From: CALKZN01 sp050633585
Lineage (GTDB): Bacteria; Pseudomonadota; Gammaproteobacteria; Arenicellales; Arenicellaceae
Reading direction: 5' to 3'
DNA: 64,000 bases
Assembly: GCA_050633585.1 (NCBI GenBank)
Contig: JBOEGT010000018.1
Location: 1-64,000 of the forward strand
Under the pieces are notes generated by a model, which saw only the letters and a list, made by a program, of their open reading frames with translations, searched no databases and was not told the origin of the DNA. Positions 17,638-26,746 of the stretch are shown here, piece after piece. Position 1 is the first letter of the stretch, and every line of letters begins with the position of its first letter. A program made the translations under genes and the position numbers.

Positions 17638-17659
17638 CTAGCCATTACCGAAAGGCTAG
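17638..17659 (-). terminator. Possible terminator of the receptor-permease-monooxygenase operon
   Basis: CTAGCC (17638-17643) pairs with GGCTAG (17654-17659), overlapping the stop codon at 17656. On the minus strand the stem is followed, after 7 bases, by a run of T (complement of the A-run at 17624-17629). The distance to the T-run is longer than usual. The rest of 17460-17637 shows nothing I can assign beyond the fagA promoter. Confidence 0.35.
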
Positions 17660-18846
17660 AGGTCAACTTTCGCAGCTAAGATGTCGGACTTGACGGATTT
17701 AAAGAAGTACCATAGCAATAGTTTTTCAGGCACCCGTTTCATGATGATGTTTCGCAGATCAAAACCAATTTTTGTTTTTGGAATAAACCATAATGCCATT
17801 TTTCTACTTCTTTCTTGTAAGCGCGTGACAGAAGGCCGCATTAAAGACTCATGAACATCAAGCGCTCTCATCACATCATTTTCAATCAGGCTACGTGAAA
17901 GCAAATACGCTGAAGTCATCGCAATCCCTGCCCCCTGCCCAGAAAGCAATGTTAAACAATGCGCCGCATCACCCAGTAAAACAACTCGACCTTTTGACCA
18001 CTTATTCATACACACCATTGCCATCTCGTCAAAATACAAAGATTGCTCACTACCTACGTCATCAATCCATTTTTTTGCAAAAGGATGAGATTCTTGAAAT
18101 TCATTGCTCAGAATGGTGACTTGATCTTCTGTTGTGGTCACCTGGCCCTTCGCCTCATCTTTCCAAATGTATAAAGCAGTAAGGTGCGTTTTAGAAAACG
18201 TGAAAAATTGAGCTAAACGGCTTGGTTCTGAATAAGACATAAAATTATTTTTAAAGTCTTCTTTACTGCGCACATTAAAAGCAGCCACTCGATAACCTAA
18301 GTTTTCGATAGTTATTTCATCTTCATGAAATAGTTGTTTCCTCAATGCCGAACGAGCCCCATCAGCACCAATTAGCACATCTGCTGTTAATTCAGACCCA
18401 TCGCTCAATCGAGCAATGACTTTGTCATTTTTTTCTTGATAGCTCAGCAACGTTGTTGAAAACTTTATTTGAATCTTCTGGAGAACTTTTTCATATATTA
18501 CCTTTGCTAACTCGGCTCTAGTCAAAGTAACCCAATCGATCCTTTTCGAGATTTTCAGGTAATTAAACTTTAAAATTTCTTTACCGTTGTGATCGAAGTA
18601 ATAATTTTCATCAATTGCTTTATGCAGTTGCTTCAAATCACCCAAAATATTCATTTTTCTAGCCACTGAATAACCAGGGCCCGATAAACTTAGTAAATAC
18701 CCATTAGCGCTAACATTCGGTCTTTTCTCCAAAATAGTGACTTGCCACCCGGCACGTTTGAGCCACCATGCAGCAGTGAGGCCAGCAATTCCAGCACCAA
18801 CAATTAAGGCATGACCTGTTCTTTGAATTCTAGTATCTATTTTCAT
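17656..18846 (-). CDS. FAD-dependent aromatic-type monooxygenase
   Basis: A 396-residue group A flavoprotein monooxygenase. The dinucleotide-binding 'VGAGIAGLTAAWWLKRAGWQVTILEK' is at about residues 16-41, the 'GADGARSALR' (DG motif) is near 160, and 'RVVLLGDAAHCLTLLSGQGAGIAM' (GD motif) near 290. Members hydroxylate aromatic or polycyclic substrates with NAD(P)H and oxygen; some inactivate antibiotics. It is the last gene of an operon with a TonB receptor and an FptX-like permease and overlaps the permease stop by 4 bases, so it may modify an imported siderophore, aid iron release, or serve biosynthesis of the metallophore made by the neighbouring cluster. The substrate is not deducible. Confidence 0.85.
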   Translation of the reverse strand: MKIDTRIQRTGHALIVGAGIAGLTAAWWLKRAGWQVTILEKRPNVSANGYLLSLSGPGYSVARKMNILGDLKQLHKAIDENYYFDHNGKEILKFNYLKISKRIDWVTLTRAELAKVIYEKVLQKIQIKFSTTLLSYQEKNDKVIARLSDGSELTADVLIGADGARSALRKQLFHEDEITIENLGYRVAAFNVRSKEDFKNNFMSYSEPSRLAQFFTFSKTHLTALYIWKDEAKGQVTTTEDQVTILSNEFQESHPFAKKWIDDVGSEQSLYFDEMAMVCMNKWSKGRVVLLGDAAHCLTLLSGQGAGIAMTSAYLLSRSLIENDVMRALDVHESLMRPSVTRLQERSRKMALWFIPKTKIGFDLRNIIMKRVPEKLLLWYFFKSVKSDILAAKVDL

Positions 18847-20102
18847 ATTGAAGATGCATTAGCTGTTCGGCTATCACCCGTTCGACTTAATAATTTAGGA
18901 ATGAAAATCCCAGCCACAAAAACAACAAAAGTGGCGCTAGCAAAAGTAGCTGTATATCCAAAATGATGGGAAACCAAATTTGAAACAAAACCTAGCAACA
19001 CAAGCAATGTCGCATCGATAGATTGGAATAGACTAAAATCAACTCCTGCTTGCGATAACGACGACCAATTCATCATTGCGGTATACAGCGCGACAAAAGA
19101 TGCACCAATCACCAGAGAATTAGAAACCAACAAAACTATGAGTAATGTTTCCGAGATATTCGAAGAAAGCGACACTAAAAAGAAACACACATATATTAGC
19201 AGTTGCGCAACTATTAGTTTTGTCAGAACATTCTTCACGCCAAAGGCGTTAATCAGCATTCCAGCCAAAATAACACCAACAAGACTGACAACCGTTCCCA
19301 TCAGACCCGAAACAAGACCTATCAATGTCAAACTAAACGCTTGATCAACTAAAAATGGAGGCAGGGTACTCAGTATTATTCTCAGTCCAAATTGAAACAA
19401 AATGACAATCAATATACTCCATAATATTTGGGGTCTTTTTAAGGCATTGAGCAATGCAGGTCTCAACAATGCATCCAAGTTTTTTTTCGTTGAAATACGT
19501 TTTGGTTCTTGAATCAGCATGGCGGGCATAGTCAATAAAACAACCATAATGACAATAAACATCATGGCAATTTTCCAACTATAGCTATCCAAGATAACCA
19601 AAAATAAGCCAGCGCCCATCATCATACCGACATAGCCACCACCTACTTGCATCACATTTCCCCAACTGCGATGTGTTGACTTAAGCTGTTCAATGGCAAA
19701 GCCATCACAGACAATATCAACAGTCGCTGCTATGACTGTCGCAATCGCTAAAAAATAAACAAGAACCATGAAAGATTCAGATGGGTCTATATAAATAGAG
19801 ACAAACAAACAAAACACCAATAAGGCCTGCCCAATCAAAATCATTTTTCTTGACCGAGATTGTGCATGAACATTCAAACGGTAACGCTCAACCATTGGAG
19901 ACCAAAAAACCTTTAAAGCCCAAGGAAGCATCAGTAAATACAACAACCCAATACTATCTAAATCCGTATCCGAATCACGTAATATTGATGGCAAAGCCAT
20001 AAAAATAACAGCACTGAAAACGCTTTGGCTTGTATAAACCCCTGCAATAACAGGCAATAATCTCTTCGAATCAATACGCGGGACATTCGCTATTTCAATC
20101 AT
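18843..20102 (-). CDS. MFS siderophore permease, RhtX/FptX-like
   Basis: About 419 residues from ATG 20102, one base after the receptor's stop codon; an in-frame GTG at 20117 is possible but less likely. There are about 12 hydrophobic segments. 'SIGLLYLLMLPWALKVFWSPMVERYRL', 'TVDIVCDGFAIEQL' and 'GNVMQVGGGYVGMMMGAGLFL' are typical of the AmpG-like RhtX/FptX group, single-protein inner-membrane importers of siderophores such as pyochelin and rhizobactin. It follows the TonB receptor at 20104-22125, giving a complete uptake route across both membranes. The family call is from motif resemblance; the imported ligand is unknown. Confidence 0.8.
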   Translation of the reverse strand: MIEIANVPRIDSKRLLPVIAGVYTSQSVFSAVIFMALPSILRDSDTDLDSIGLLYLLMLPWALKVFWSPMVERYRLNVHAQSRSRKMILIGQALLVFCLFVSIYIDPSESFMVLVYFLAIATVIAATVDIVCDGFAIEQLKSTHRSWGNVMQVGGGYVGMMMGAGLFLVILDSYSWKIAMMFIVIMVVLLTMPAMLIQEPKRISTKKNLDALLRPALLNALKRPQILWSILIVILFQFGLRIILSTLPPFLVDQAFSLTLIGLVSGLMGTVVSLVGVILAGMLINAFGVKNVLTKLIVAQLLIYVCFFLVSLSSNISETLLIVLLVSNSLVIGASFVALYTAMMNWSSLSQAGVDFSLFQSIDATLLVLLGFVSNLVSHHFGYTATFASATFVVFVAGIFIPKLLSRTGDSRTANASSI

Positions 20103-20103
20103 A

Positions 20104-22125
20104 CTAAAAGTCAACACTTGCCTGAATCCCGACTAATCGCGCTTCGTTTATCGTACTTCTTGCCCCATCTTGAAATGTAAAACTTGATGTTCGAACCACT
20201 TCATCGGTTAGGTTTTTTCCATATATACTGAGTTTGACACCACTTGCATAATTAAGGTCAAATGACGCATCAAATAATGAATAACTCTCTTGTTTTAACG
20301 AGTTACTTTCATTAAAAAAACTATCAGAAACATAACGTGCACTCCCATTAAGAGTGAGTTGACCGGACAAAATATTCTGATCAATTATGTAACTAGCAGA
20401 TACCTGAGCAGTAGAATCTGGTGCATAGGGTAAACTATTTCCATCATAGTTCTCACCGGTAATAGGGTCAGTGGCATTCACAAACTCAGAATTACCATAT
20501 GTCACTCCAGCATTGATAGAAAAGTTCTTTGCTGGCAGCAAAGTCACATCTAACTCAACTCCTCTGCTTTTAGCATCTCCAATATTACGCAGAACTTGAG
20601 CCCCAAGTGGCCCAATGTAAATCTGCTTTCTCTTTGAATCTATAAAATAAAAAGCCGATTTCAACACAAGCAGCTCATTTAGCATGGAACCACGCCAGCC
20701 TAACTCAATGTTGGTCGAGGTTTCAGAGTCAAACGCGACGCCGTCTTGGTTATTAGTGACTGCATGGTTAAAACCACCTGGTTTAAACCCTCTGGTGACC
20801 GACATATAGGTTCTTTGTTTTTCGTTCAATTGCCATCCAAGTGCTAATTTGGGGGAAAAATCTGAAAAAGACTCTTCTGACACAAACGATAAAGCATTCG
20901 GAGTTGATCGTGAATAATCAATACTTGCCTCATCTCTAGACCACCTGCCGCCGCCTGTAATATCAATACTCTTACTCAATGCATACGTCAATTCACCAAA
21001 CAAAGCGTATGACTTCGTATCAACTGCATTCAAAGACGCACCAAAAAAGTCTGTAAAACCAGGGTCTCTTCGAGTAAAAGACGAGTCCTGAAAAAAACCA
21101 CCAATTGTGCCATTACTGTTAACCCCCTCAAAAGCCAAACGAAGCTCTTGAGAAAATGTTTGTTGTGTTTCAGGGAAGTTACTTCTAAAAATTGTTCTGT
21201 CCAAAGTTCTATCTTGATACCCCGTCACACTTGTTAGCATATAGCTATCAAAATCATAATTAACATTTAAAGAATAACTATTCGTTTCCCGATTTAAAAA
21301 TGGTTGGTTATCCGTCCCTGTAATAGAAGAATCAATCACTCGATCTTCAACCAAAGAATCTCTCAAGTAAAGTTCTTCCATACTTTCAAAGCCCGCATGC
21401 TGCACAACAAATTGAAGGTCTAGAGGAATAGAGGAAGGCGTATAACGCAAGGCTAAATTTACGTATTCAGAGTCGGATGTATTTATGTTTTTTTCTCCAC
21501 TTCCTATATCATCAATATCCCCTTTATATTCATTTTTTCCGACGTTTAGCTCTGCAAGAACAACATCTTCAATTAAAGCAGTTTTCAATTTTAATCTCGC
21601 ACGTTGCTCATTATTCGCTAAAGCTAATTGAGCGCTATTTTTCGAATCTTCAGCTAAGTTATTAGTCACTATATTAATTACACCCGCATGTGCATTACGA
21701 CCATAAAGTGTTCCTTGAGGTCCACGGAGCAGCTCAATACGCTGAACATTAACTAAATCTTGAGTAAAATTAGCCGCATCTTGCGGTACTCCATCAATGT
21801 AAATTTGGACTGATGGGTTATAAAAATCTGGCGAGGTGACACCTCGAATACTGAAGTTCGAATATGCTCGGTTTCCTCGGCTTTTAATCACTAAACCCGA
21901 AAATACTTTTTCAAGTTCATCCACTTTGGTAATACCGGAGTTCGACAACTGTTCAGCCGTTATGGTCGTAATAGCCGCATCAACTTCATCTAATCGCTGA
22001 GGTCTTTTACCAACAACAGTTAACGTATCTAGAGTAAAAGTATCTTCTTTTGTTTGAGCATAGTGTGAATGACTAAAACATAAACTAAAGCCAATTGAAA
22101 AGAGTACTATAGGGTTGTAACGCAT
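20104..22125 (-). CDS. TonB-dependent siderophore/metallophore receptor (uptake module 1)
   Basis: A 673-residue outer-membrane receptor with a signal peptide ending near 'SHYAQ', a TonB-box-like 'DTLTVVG', a plug domain ('DEVDAAITTITAEQLSNSG', 'RIELLRGPQGTLYGRNAHAGVINIVTN') and a beta barrel ending in 'GIQASVDF' with terminal Phe. The plug and barrel resemble iron-complex receptors, here of the group also seen for xenosiderophores. The promoter region shared with the divergent AraC gene has a Fur box at 22238-22256. The gene is followed by the FptX-like permease and the FAD monooxygenase in one operon. The ligand could be the product of the adjacent cluster or a foreign siderophore. Confidence 0.9.
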   Translation of the reverse strand: MRYNPIVLFSIGFSLCFSHSHYAQTKEDTFTLDTLTVVGKRPQRLDEVDAAITTITAEQLSNSGITKVDELEKVFSGLVIKSRGNRAYSNFSIRGVTSPDFYNPSVQIYIDGVPQDAANFTQDLVNVQRIELLRGPQGTLYGRNAHAGVINIVTNNLAEDSKNSAQLALANNEQRARLKLKTALIEDVVLAELNVGKNEYKGDIDDIGSGEKNINTSDSEYVNLALRYTPSSIPLDLQFVVQHAGFESMEELYLRDSLVEDRVIDSSITGTDNQPFLNRETNSYSLNVNYDFDSYMLTSVTGYQDRTLDRTIFRSNFPETQQTFSQELRLAFEGVNSNGTIGGFFQDSSFTRRDPGFTDFFGASLNAVDTKSYALFGELTYALSKSIDITGGGRWSRDEASIDYSRSTPNALSFVSEESFSDFSPKLALGWQLNEKQRTYMSVTRGFKPGGFNHAVTNNQDGVAFDSETSTNIELGWRGSMLNELLVLKSAFYFIDSKRKQIYIGPLGAQVLRNIGDAKSRGVELDVTLLPAKNFSINAGVTYGNSEFVNATDPITGENYDGNSLPYAPDSTAQVSASYIIDQNILSGQLTLNGSARYVSDSFFNESNSLKQESYSLFDASFDLNYASGVKLSIYGKNLTDEVVRTSSFTFQDGARSTINEARLVGIQASVDF

Positions 22126-22235
22126 TTAAATCTCGCTTTTTATTTCAATTCATTAAATTAGTCAGCGAATTTTGAACATTTTCATTAGACATCACTAACA
22201 CGATCAGTGCTAAAACTGGCATTATTGGTTCTTTA

Positions 22236-22258
22236 TTGATAATGATTATCATTTAGGA
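22236..22258. promoter_or_regulatory. Fur box in the receptor/AraC divergent promoter region
   Basis: GATAATGATTATCATTTAG at 22238-22256 closely matches the Fur consensus; the core AATGATTATCATT is nearly palindromic. A plus-strand promoter candidate, TTGATA (22236-22241), 17 bases, TAGCAT (22259-22264), overlaps it and would drive the AraC gene at 22294. The receptor gene reads in the other direction. Iron repression of both sides is likely. Confidence 0.82.
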
Positions 22259-22293
22259 TAGCATTTGGACGTATTCTCAAGCCATACCGTCCG

Positions 22294-23217
22294 ATGAATC
22301 AAACATATAAAATCGACTACGATTCACCTTTCAACCATAAAGCTCCTTTACCTGATATTTTGAGGTTTTGCTCTTGGGAAGAAGTTACCGACAACATTCG
22401 AGTAAACTGCACAGACTTCATTAACGCTACCCCTCAAGCTGTAAAAGTCACAGGCCCACCTGTTTTCAGCATTACCGTTTTTATTGATGGGTATGGCTAT
22501 ATGAAAGTCGACAATGGAAAACCCATGGAAGTCACGCCAAGTACTGTTGCAATATTTTATTCACCGAGAGAGGCTTCTGGTGAACACCGATTATGTGAAG
22601 GCAGTCGAATAAAATGCGTAGATATCCGGTTTGAAGTTGGCTTAATCGATAAATTAAACTTATTGCCCATATCCAACATCATGAATTGCTTTGATAATCA
22701 ATTTGGTGTGAATGATGTTCACATAGCAACTCACCCTGCGACAGCTCAATTTAATCATTTAGCGCAAAGCATTTTTAATTGTGAAATGACGGGTTTAGCT
22801 AGAAAAGTATTTCTAAATGCAAAAGCATTAGAAGCCTTATCATTGATAATTTCATCAAAAAGCAGGCCCCATTCACTCACGTATTCAAGCAAGAAAGACA
22901 TCGCACTAATAGAAGCTGCAGCCAAGTTGCTTCAAGACAGATACTCTGAGCGTTGGACAATTGAGTTAATTGCGCAGAATATTGGATTAAACGAAAAAAA
23001 ACTCAAAATTGGATTCCGACAACTGATGGGCAATACTATCCAAAAATATCTTGAAGATATTCGGTTAAATTATTCTGCCAAAATGCTGCTAGATGGTGCA
23101 AGCGTGACTGAAGCATGCTACTCCGTTGGTTACAGCAACCCAAGCCACTTTGCTAAAGCTTTTCGCCGTATTTACGGAGTCTCTCCAAGTCAGTGGAGAA
23201 AATCTAACGACCATTAG
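22294..23217 (+). CDS. AraC-family regulator of siderophore uptake (PchR-like)
   Basis: A 307-residue regulator. The C-terminal about 100 residues hold the double helix-turn-helix: 'WTIELIAQNIGLNEKKLKIGFRQLMGNTIQKYLEDIRL' then 'SVTEACYSVGYSNPSHFAKAFRRIYGVSPSQWR', the canonical AraC signature. The N-terminal region lacks strong motifs but its length fits PchR/PdtC/YbtA-type proteins that sense an intracellular ferri-siderophore. It is divergent from the TonB receptor and sits behind a Fur box, the usual arrangement in which low iron allows regulator synthesis and the siderophore then triggers the receptor. Confidence 0.88.
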   Translation: MNQTYKIDYDSPFNHKAPLPDILRFCSWEEVTDNIRVNCTDFINATPQAVKVTGPPVFSITVFIDGYGYMKVDNGKPMEVTPSTVAIFYSPREASGEHRLCEGSRIKCVDIRFEVGLIDKLNLLPISNIMNCFDNQFGVNDVHIATHPATAQFNHLAQSIFNCEMTGLARKVFLNAKALEALSLIISSKSRPHSLTYSSKKDIALIEAAAKLLQDRYSERWTIELIAQNIGLNEKKLKIGFRQLMGNTIQKYLEDIRLNYSAKMLLDGASVTEACYSVGYSNPSHFAKAFRRIYGVSPSQWRKSNDH

Positions 23218-23242
23218 CTGCACCCAGTTAATAGTTTCAAAT

Positions 23243-24307
23243 TTAACGATAAGCAATATCAAGCTCCATGGGGCCATAAGCTGTTTCGATGGTTTGACTG
23301 TCTACTCGGCTAAACCCAACCAGTCGAAGAGTATTGGCTATTTGCCCTTGGCTAAATGACACATCACTGCCATTTAAGGCAGGCAAAAATCGACCTACTA
23401 CGTGGGTTTCAGGCTTGGTTCTGTCATTCGTTAACCCTTCATGAAAGCTGACAAAAACCCCATTCTTCGTTAAAGAATTTTTTGCCCTATACAACAGCTC
23501 TGATAGATCGTGAGCATAATACAACGCCATCGAACACCAAATCACATCATAGTTTTCACCAAATGCATCATGGTTGTAATTGCCGCCGAGTACCGTTATT
23601 TTTTCTTGCATGTCTTCCGACATAAGCGACGTTATTTTTGCAGCACAAGAAGGAAGGTCGAAAACTGTCGGCAGAATAGAAGGAAATCGTTCAACAATCG
23701 TTGTCGCTAAACAATCAGACCCTGCGCCAAAATCCAGTATTTTTTTTGCATCTTTCCAAATAGGCAAACCTTGCAAAATAGTGAGAGCCACCTCGTTACT
23801 TAAGCTGCGGTGAAACGACTGCAAATTGGGCATGGCTTTATCCCAAAAGTCTTCTTTTGAGAAATTTGCTGAAAGGTGGTTGGCTTCACCTGTTCGCATT
23901 ACACGCATCATCATGTCGATGCTCGCATGTTTGGATTTGGACAGATGCAGTAACATAATTCGCATGCATTGATCACTGCTCGACTGAAGGTAAGGCGCAA
24001 TATTGGGTTGCAAAACATACTGTTGCTGCTGCTTGGTAACAATATCCAAACTACATAACGCATCTAGCAATACCATGGTTTTTTCGTGATGCAAACTAAG
24101 TTCATCAGCGAGTTGCTTTGCTGTTTTAGCTGAATCCAACGCGTCAAATATTGACAACTCAAAACCTAATACAATCAGATTCCAGCGAATTGGACCCAGC
24201 ACCGTATCAAACAATGCTTGAGGCGTCATTCCAACAGTTTCATCATCAAGGCTCTTATTAGCAGGATACATCTCTGACCAAAGGTTACATACCGATTGAT
24301 TATTCAT
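23243..24307 (-). CDS. SAM-dependent methyltransferase (O-methyltransferase, acetylserotonin-type)
   Basis: A 354-residue methyltransferase. The N-terminal half is a helical dimerisation/winged-helix domain ('MTPQALFDTVLGPIRWNLIVLGFELSIFDALD', 'ADELSLHHEKTMVLLDALCSLDIV'). The C-terminal half has motif I 'AKKILDFGAGSDCLATTIVERFP' and 'YDVIWCSMALYYAHDLSELLYRAKNSLTKNGVFVSFHE'. This is the layout of O-methyltransferases acting on aromatic hydroxyls. It lies 7 bases downstream of the second TonB receptor. In thiocarboxylate clusters a methyltransferase gene is also found (PdtM, as I recall), where it may tailor or detoxify the thio group; here O-, N- or S-methylation are all possible. It is convergent with the AraC gene. 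Confidence 0.85.
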   Translation of the reverse strand: MNNQSVCNLWSEMYPANKSLDDETVGMTPQALFDTVLGPIRWNLIVLGFELSIFDALDSAKTAKQLADELSLHHEKTMVLLDALCSLDIVTKQQQQYVLQPNIAPYLQSSSDQCMRIMLLHLSKSKHASIDMMMRVMRTGEANHLSANFSKEDFWDKAMPNLQSFHRSLSNEVALTILQGLPIWKDAKKILDFGAGSDCLATTIVERFPSILPTVFDLPSCAAKITSLMSEDMQEKITVLGGNYNHDAFGENYDVIWCSMALYYAHDLSELLYRAKNSLTKNGVFVSFHEGLTNDRTKPETHVVGRFLPALNGSDVSFSQGQIANTLRLVGFSRVDSQTIETAYGPMELDIAYR

Positions 24308-24314
24308 TGATCAT

Positions 24315-26444
24315 TTACCAAGTACTTGTTAACTGCAAACCCAACACTCGCGGATTGGAATCTTCGACAACAACACCATTGGGTGTATTGACAGCGCGAC
24401 TAATCGTGGCCTCATCAAAGAGATTTTTCGCCCAAAATGATAACTTCACCGTTTTAAATTGGTAACCGACTTCAGCATCAACAAGCGTATAAGACGGTTG
24501 TTGAAGTGTATTTTGACTATCAAAGTAATATTCGCTTGCGCCTCGAATAGTGACATTTCCCAAGAAACCTTGCGGCTTGCTTTGCCCATACGCTAAGCCC
24601 AATGAGTAGGTGTAATCAGACGCCAATGTTAACTGGTTACCCGATAGGTCAACTGTTCTCAACTGACCATTATTAAACACAGATGCTTGATAAGAAGTCG
24701 CTTCAGCGTCTTGCCACCCCAGCGTCGAAAACACTGAGAATCCATGACCAATAGACGCATCCAAAGACCATTCAACGCCTTTCACTTCAGCCTCTGCCGC
24801 GTTGGAAATACGCTGCAAACCTCCTGGCACAACATCAACAACTTGTTTATCTTCAACTTGAGTATAAAATGCCGCGACATTACTTTTAATACGATCATTC
24901 AGAAAAGAACTCTTGAGCCCAATTTCATAATTTGTACTGTATTCTGGGGCATAGGTAAACGTTTCAAAACTGCCTGCACTATTGTAGTTATAACCACCCG
25001 GCAAGTACCCTTTCGCCGCTGAAAAATAGATCCTCTTCACGTCCGAAACCGCATATGCTAATGTCAGTTTCGGCAACACTTCTGTTTCGTCAATATCAGC
25101 CACGTATTGCCCATTGAAACGCATAGATTGAATTGACTGCTGCCCTTCTTGCTCAGTTCGCTCAACACGCAAGCCTACACCCACATCCAATTTCGGAGAG
25201 AGTTGATATTCAACTTGACCAAAACCCGCAATACCTGTTTGATTTATACGGGTCGTTCTCTGTGTCGTTACAAAAAAGGGAGAGATAGAAAAGTCTATAT
25301 CGGTGCTTTGATCATAGGCATAAAGCCCTAACAACCATCTCAACGCGCTGTCTTTATCCAAATTTGATAGTCGTAACTCTTGCGACAATGCATTATCGTT
25401 TAAAGAAAATTGTGTCGCTGGTAAGGGTGCCGGTGTTGCGTCAAGGTCTATCATAAAATCGCGCTCATAATCGCTGATACCTGTAATAGACGTCAGTTCG
25501 TAATTGGCAAATTCATGGGTAATTTTCAATGAATGAACGGCCGTTTTTTCATCATCAAACCCTTCTGTATTAGAATTAGTGATAAATCGATCCGTAGCCG
25601 CAGGTCCGTTTTGGAAACGAAAACGAGTACGCTGCTTATCATTTTGCTCAACAATACTTTTCAATTGAATATCGGTGTGATCGTTATACATGTAATGAAG
25701 CCCTGACTGCAAACTCCAGCGCTCAATCTCTCCACCTTCATCACTACCACTCAATCGGTTAAAATAAGGCCCTGTCGTTTTCTCAATGTTCACGCCTAAA
25801 GAACCGGCTAATACATCAGGTATTAAGGTATTGGATGCACCGATAGCGAACCGGTTTGTCGGCGTCCAACCATCTGCACCATCAACAGCACCCGTGGAAG
25901 CACTGAGCCAACGAGATAAATTCCAGTCGATGTCTCGTGTCGCTAATTTAATCGCCCCTGTTTCGGTATTTCTGCCATACGTAGAGCCTTGGGGGCCTTT
26001 CAACACTTGTATTTGATTAAAATTTGATATGTCAGGTAATTGATTACCGCCGAGAGGTAACGCAATATCATTCACAAAATAACCCACAGGGTCTTGCAAA
26101 CCTAAGTCAATGCCTGCATTTCCTCGAATGACTACTCGTGTCTGAGCCGAAGATTCTTCAATCACAACATTTGAAGCACGATTAGCAATCACATCAACAG
26201 AGTTCGTATGATTACGACTTAATAGTGAATCATCTATTAACTCAACACTACCAGGCACATCATTTGTCTCTTCATCCCATAAACGTGCATCAACAGTAAT
26301 CGACGGCAATGGAGTAATAGAGCTCTCGCCAGTGACTGTTTTTTCTTCGACAGCGTACACAGACACACTTGACGTGAACAATAAGATTGATAAGGATGTT
26401 TTAATTGGGAAAAATTTTTGTAATTGAGGGTATTTTGTTTTCAC
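24315..26444 (-). CDS. TonB-dependent metallophore receptor (thiocarboxylate cluster)
   Basis: A 709-residue outer-membrane receptor: signal peptide ('SILLFTSSVSVYA'), TonB-box-like 'LPSITVDA', plug domain ('DVPGSVELIDDSLLSRNH', 'QIQVLKGPQGSTYGRNTETGAIKLAT') and a barrel ending in 'VLGLQLTSTW'. The final residue is Trp rather than Phe, still acceptable for barrel assembly. It is divergent from the moeB-like gene at 26747 and probably shares control with the biosynthetic operon through the motif at 26617-26630. By position it is the counterpart of PdtK. No Fur box is evident upstream, so iron control may act indirectly via the AraC gene at 40236. Confidence 0.9.
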   Translation of the reverse strand: MKTKYPQLQKFFPIKTSLSILLFTSSVSVYAVEEKTVTGESSITPLPSITVDARLWDEETNDVPGSVELIDDSLLSRNHTNSVDVIANRASNVVIEESSAQTRVVIRGNAGIDLGLQDPVGYFVNDIALPLGGNQLPDISNFNQIQVLKGPQGSTYGRNTETGAIKLATRDIDWNLSRWLSASTGAVDGADGWTPTNRFAIGASNTLIPDVLAGSLGVNIEKTTGPYFNRLSGSDEGGEIERWSLQSGLHYMYNDHTDIQLKSIVEQNDKQRTRFRFQNGPAATDRFITNSNTEGFDDEKTAVHSLKITHEFANYELTSITGISDYERDFMIDLDATPAPLPATQFSLNDNALSQELRLSNLDKDSALRWLLGLYAYDQSTDIDFSISPFFVTTQRTTRINQTGIAGFGQVEYQLSPKLDVGVGLRVERTEQEGQQSIQSMRFNGQYVADIDETEVLPKLTLAYAVSDVKRIYFSAAKGYLPGGYNYNSAGSFETFTYAPEYSTNYEIGLKSSFLNDRIKSNVAAFYTQVEDKQVVDVVPGGLQRISNAAEAEVKGVEWSLDASIGHGFSVFSTLGWQDAEATSYQASVFNNGQLRTVDLSGNQLTLASDYTYSLGLAYGQSKPQGFLGNVTIRGASEYYFDSQNTLQQPSYTLVDAEVGYQFKTVKLSFWAKNLFDEATISRAVNTPNGVVVEDSNPRVLGLQLTSTW

Positions 26445-26746
26445 TGCAGACTACCAAGTGTTATTTATAAATGTTGGAAAGGAATCTAAACAAATTTTCA
26501 TGCACCCAATATCAGATCACGCACGAAATACATCATATCCAGAACACAATACTCACTAGGTAACGCTCATTCAGGCTCTGGTGCGTGTAGATGTTCACAA
26601 TCTGTCCTTGCTCTGCTCATGATTCGATAGCGGAATACCCAAGTCACCCGTTACGATCCGTAGCGTCAAAAAAGTCCCTATATTCAAAAAACTGATGTAG
26701 ACATGACTGAAAGAATATTTCTTATTACCCATGTACAGGAAAAATT
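26445..26746. promoter_or_regulatory. Divergent regulatory region with putative activator site
   Basis: This 302-base region separates the receptor (minus) from the moeB-like operon (plus). It holds TCATGATTCGATAG at 26617-26630, 117 bases before the ATG at 26747. The same 14 bases occur, in the same orientation relative to the gene, 108 bases before the PLP-enzyme gene at 38700. No Fur box, clear sigma-70 promoter or open frame is visible. The most economical reading is an AraC-type operator; binding is not shown. Confidence 0.55.

Noticed and set aside
20103..20117. GTG start of the FptX-like permease inside the receptor gene
   Set aside because: An ATG one base after the receptor stop (20102) gives the expected N-terminus; the GTG would extend by five residues without support, though it is not excluded.
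26560..26660. Possible second relic of cobN or of an IS in the receptor/moeB intergenic region
   Set aside because: A short similarity ('TCACA.TCT...GCTCTGCTCA') to the relic at 10000-10145 was seen, but the flanking bases do not align and it does not extend.
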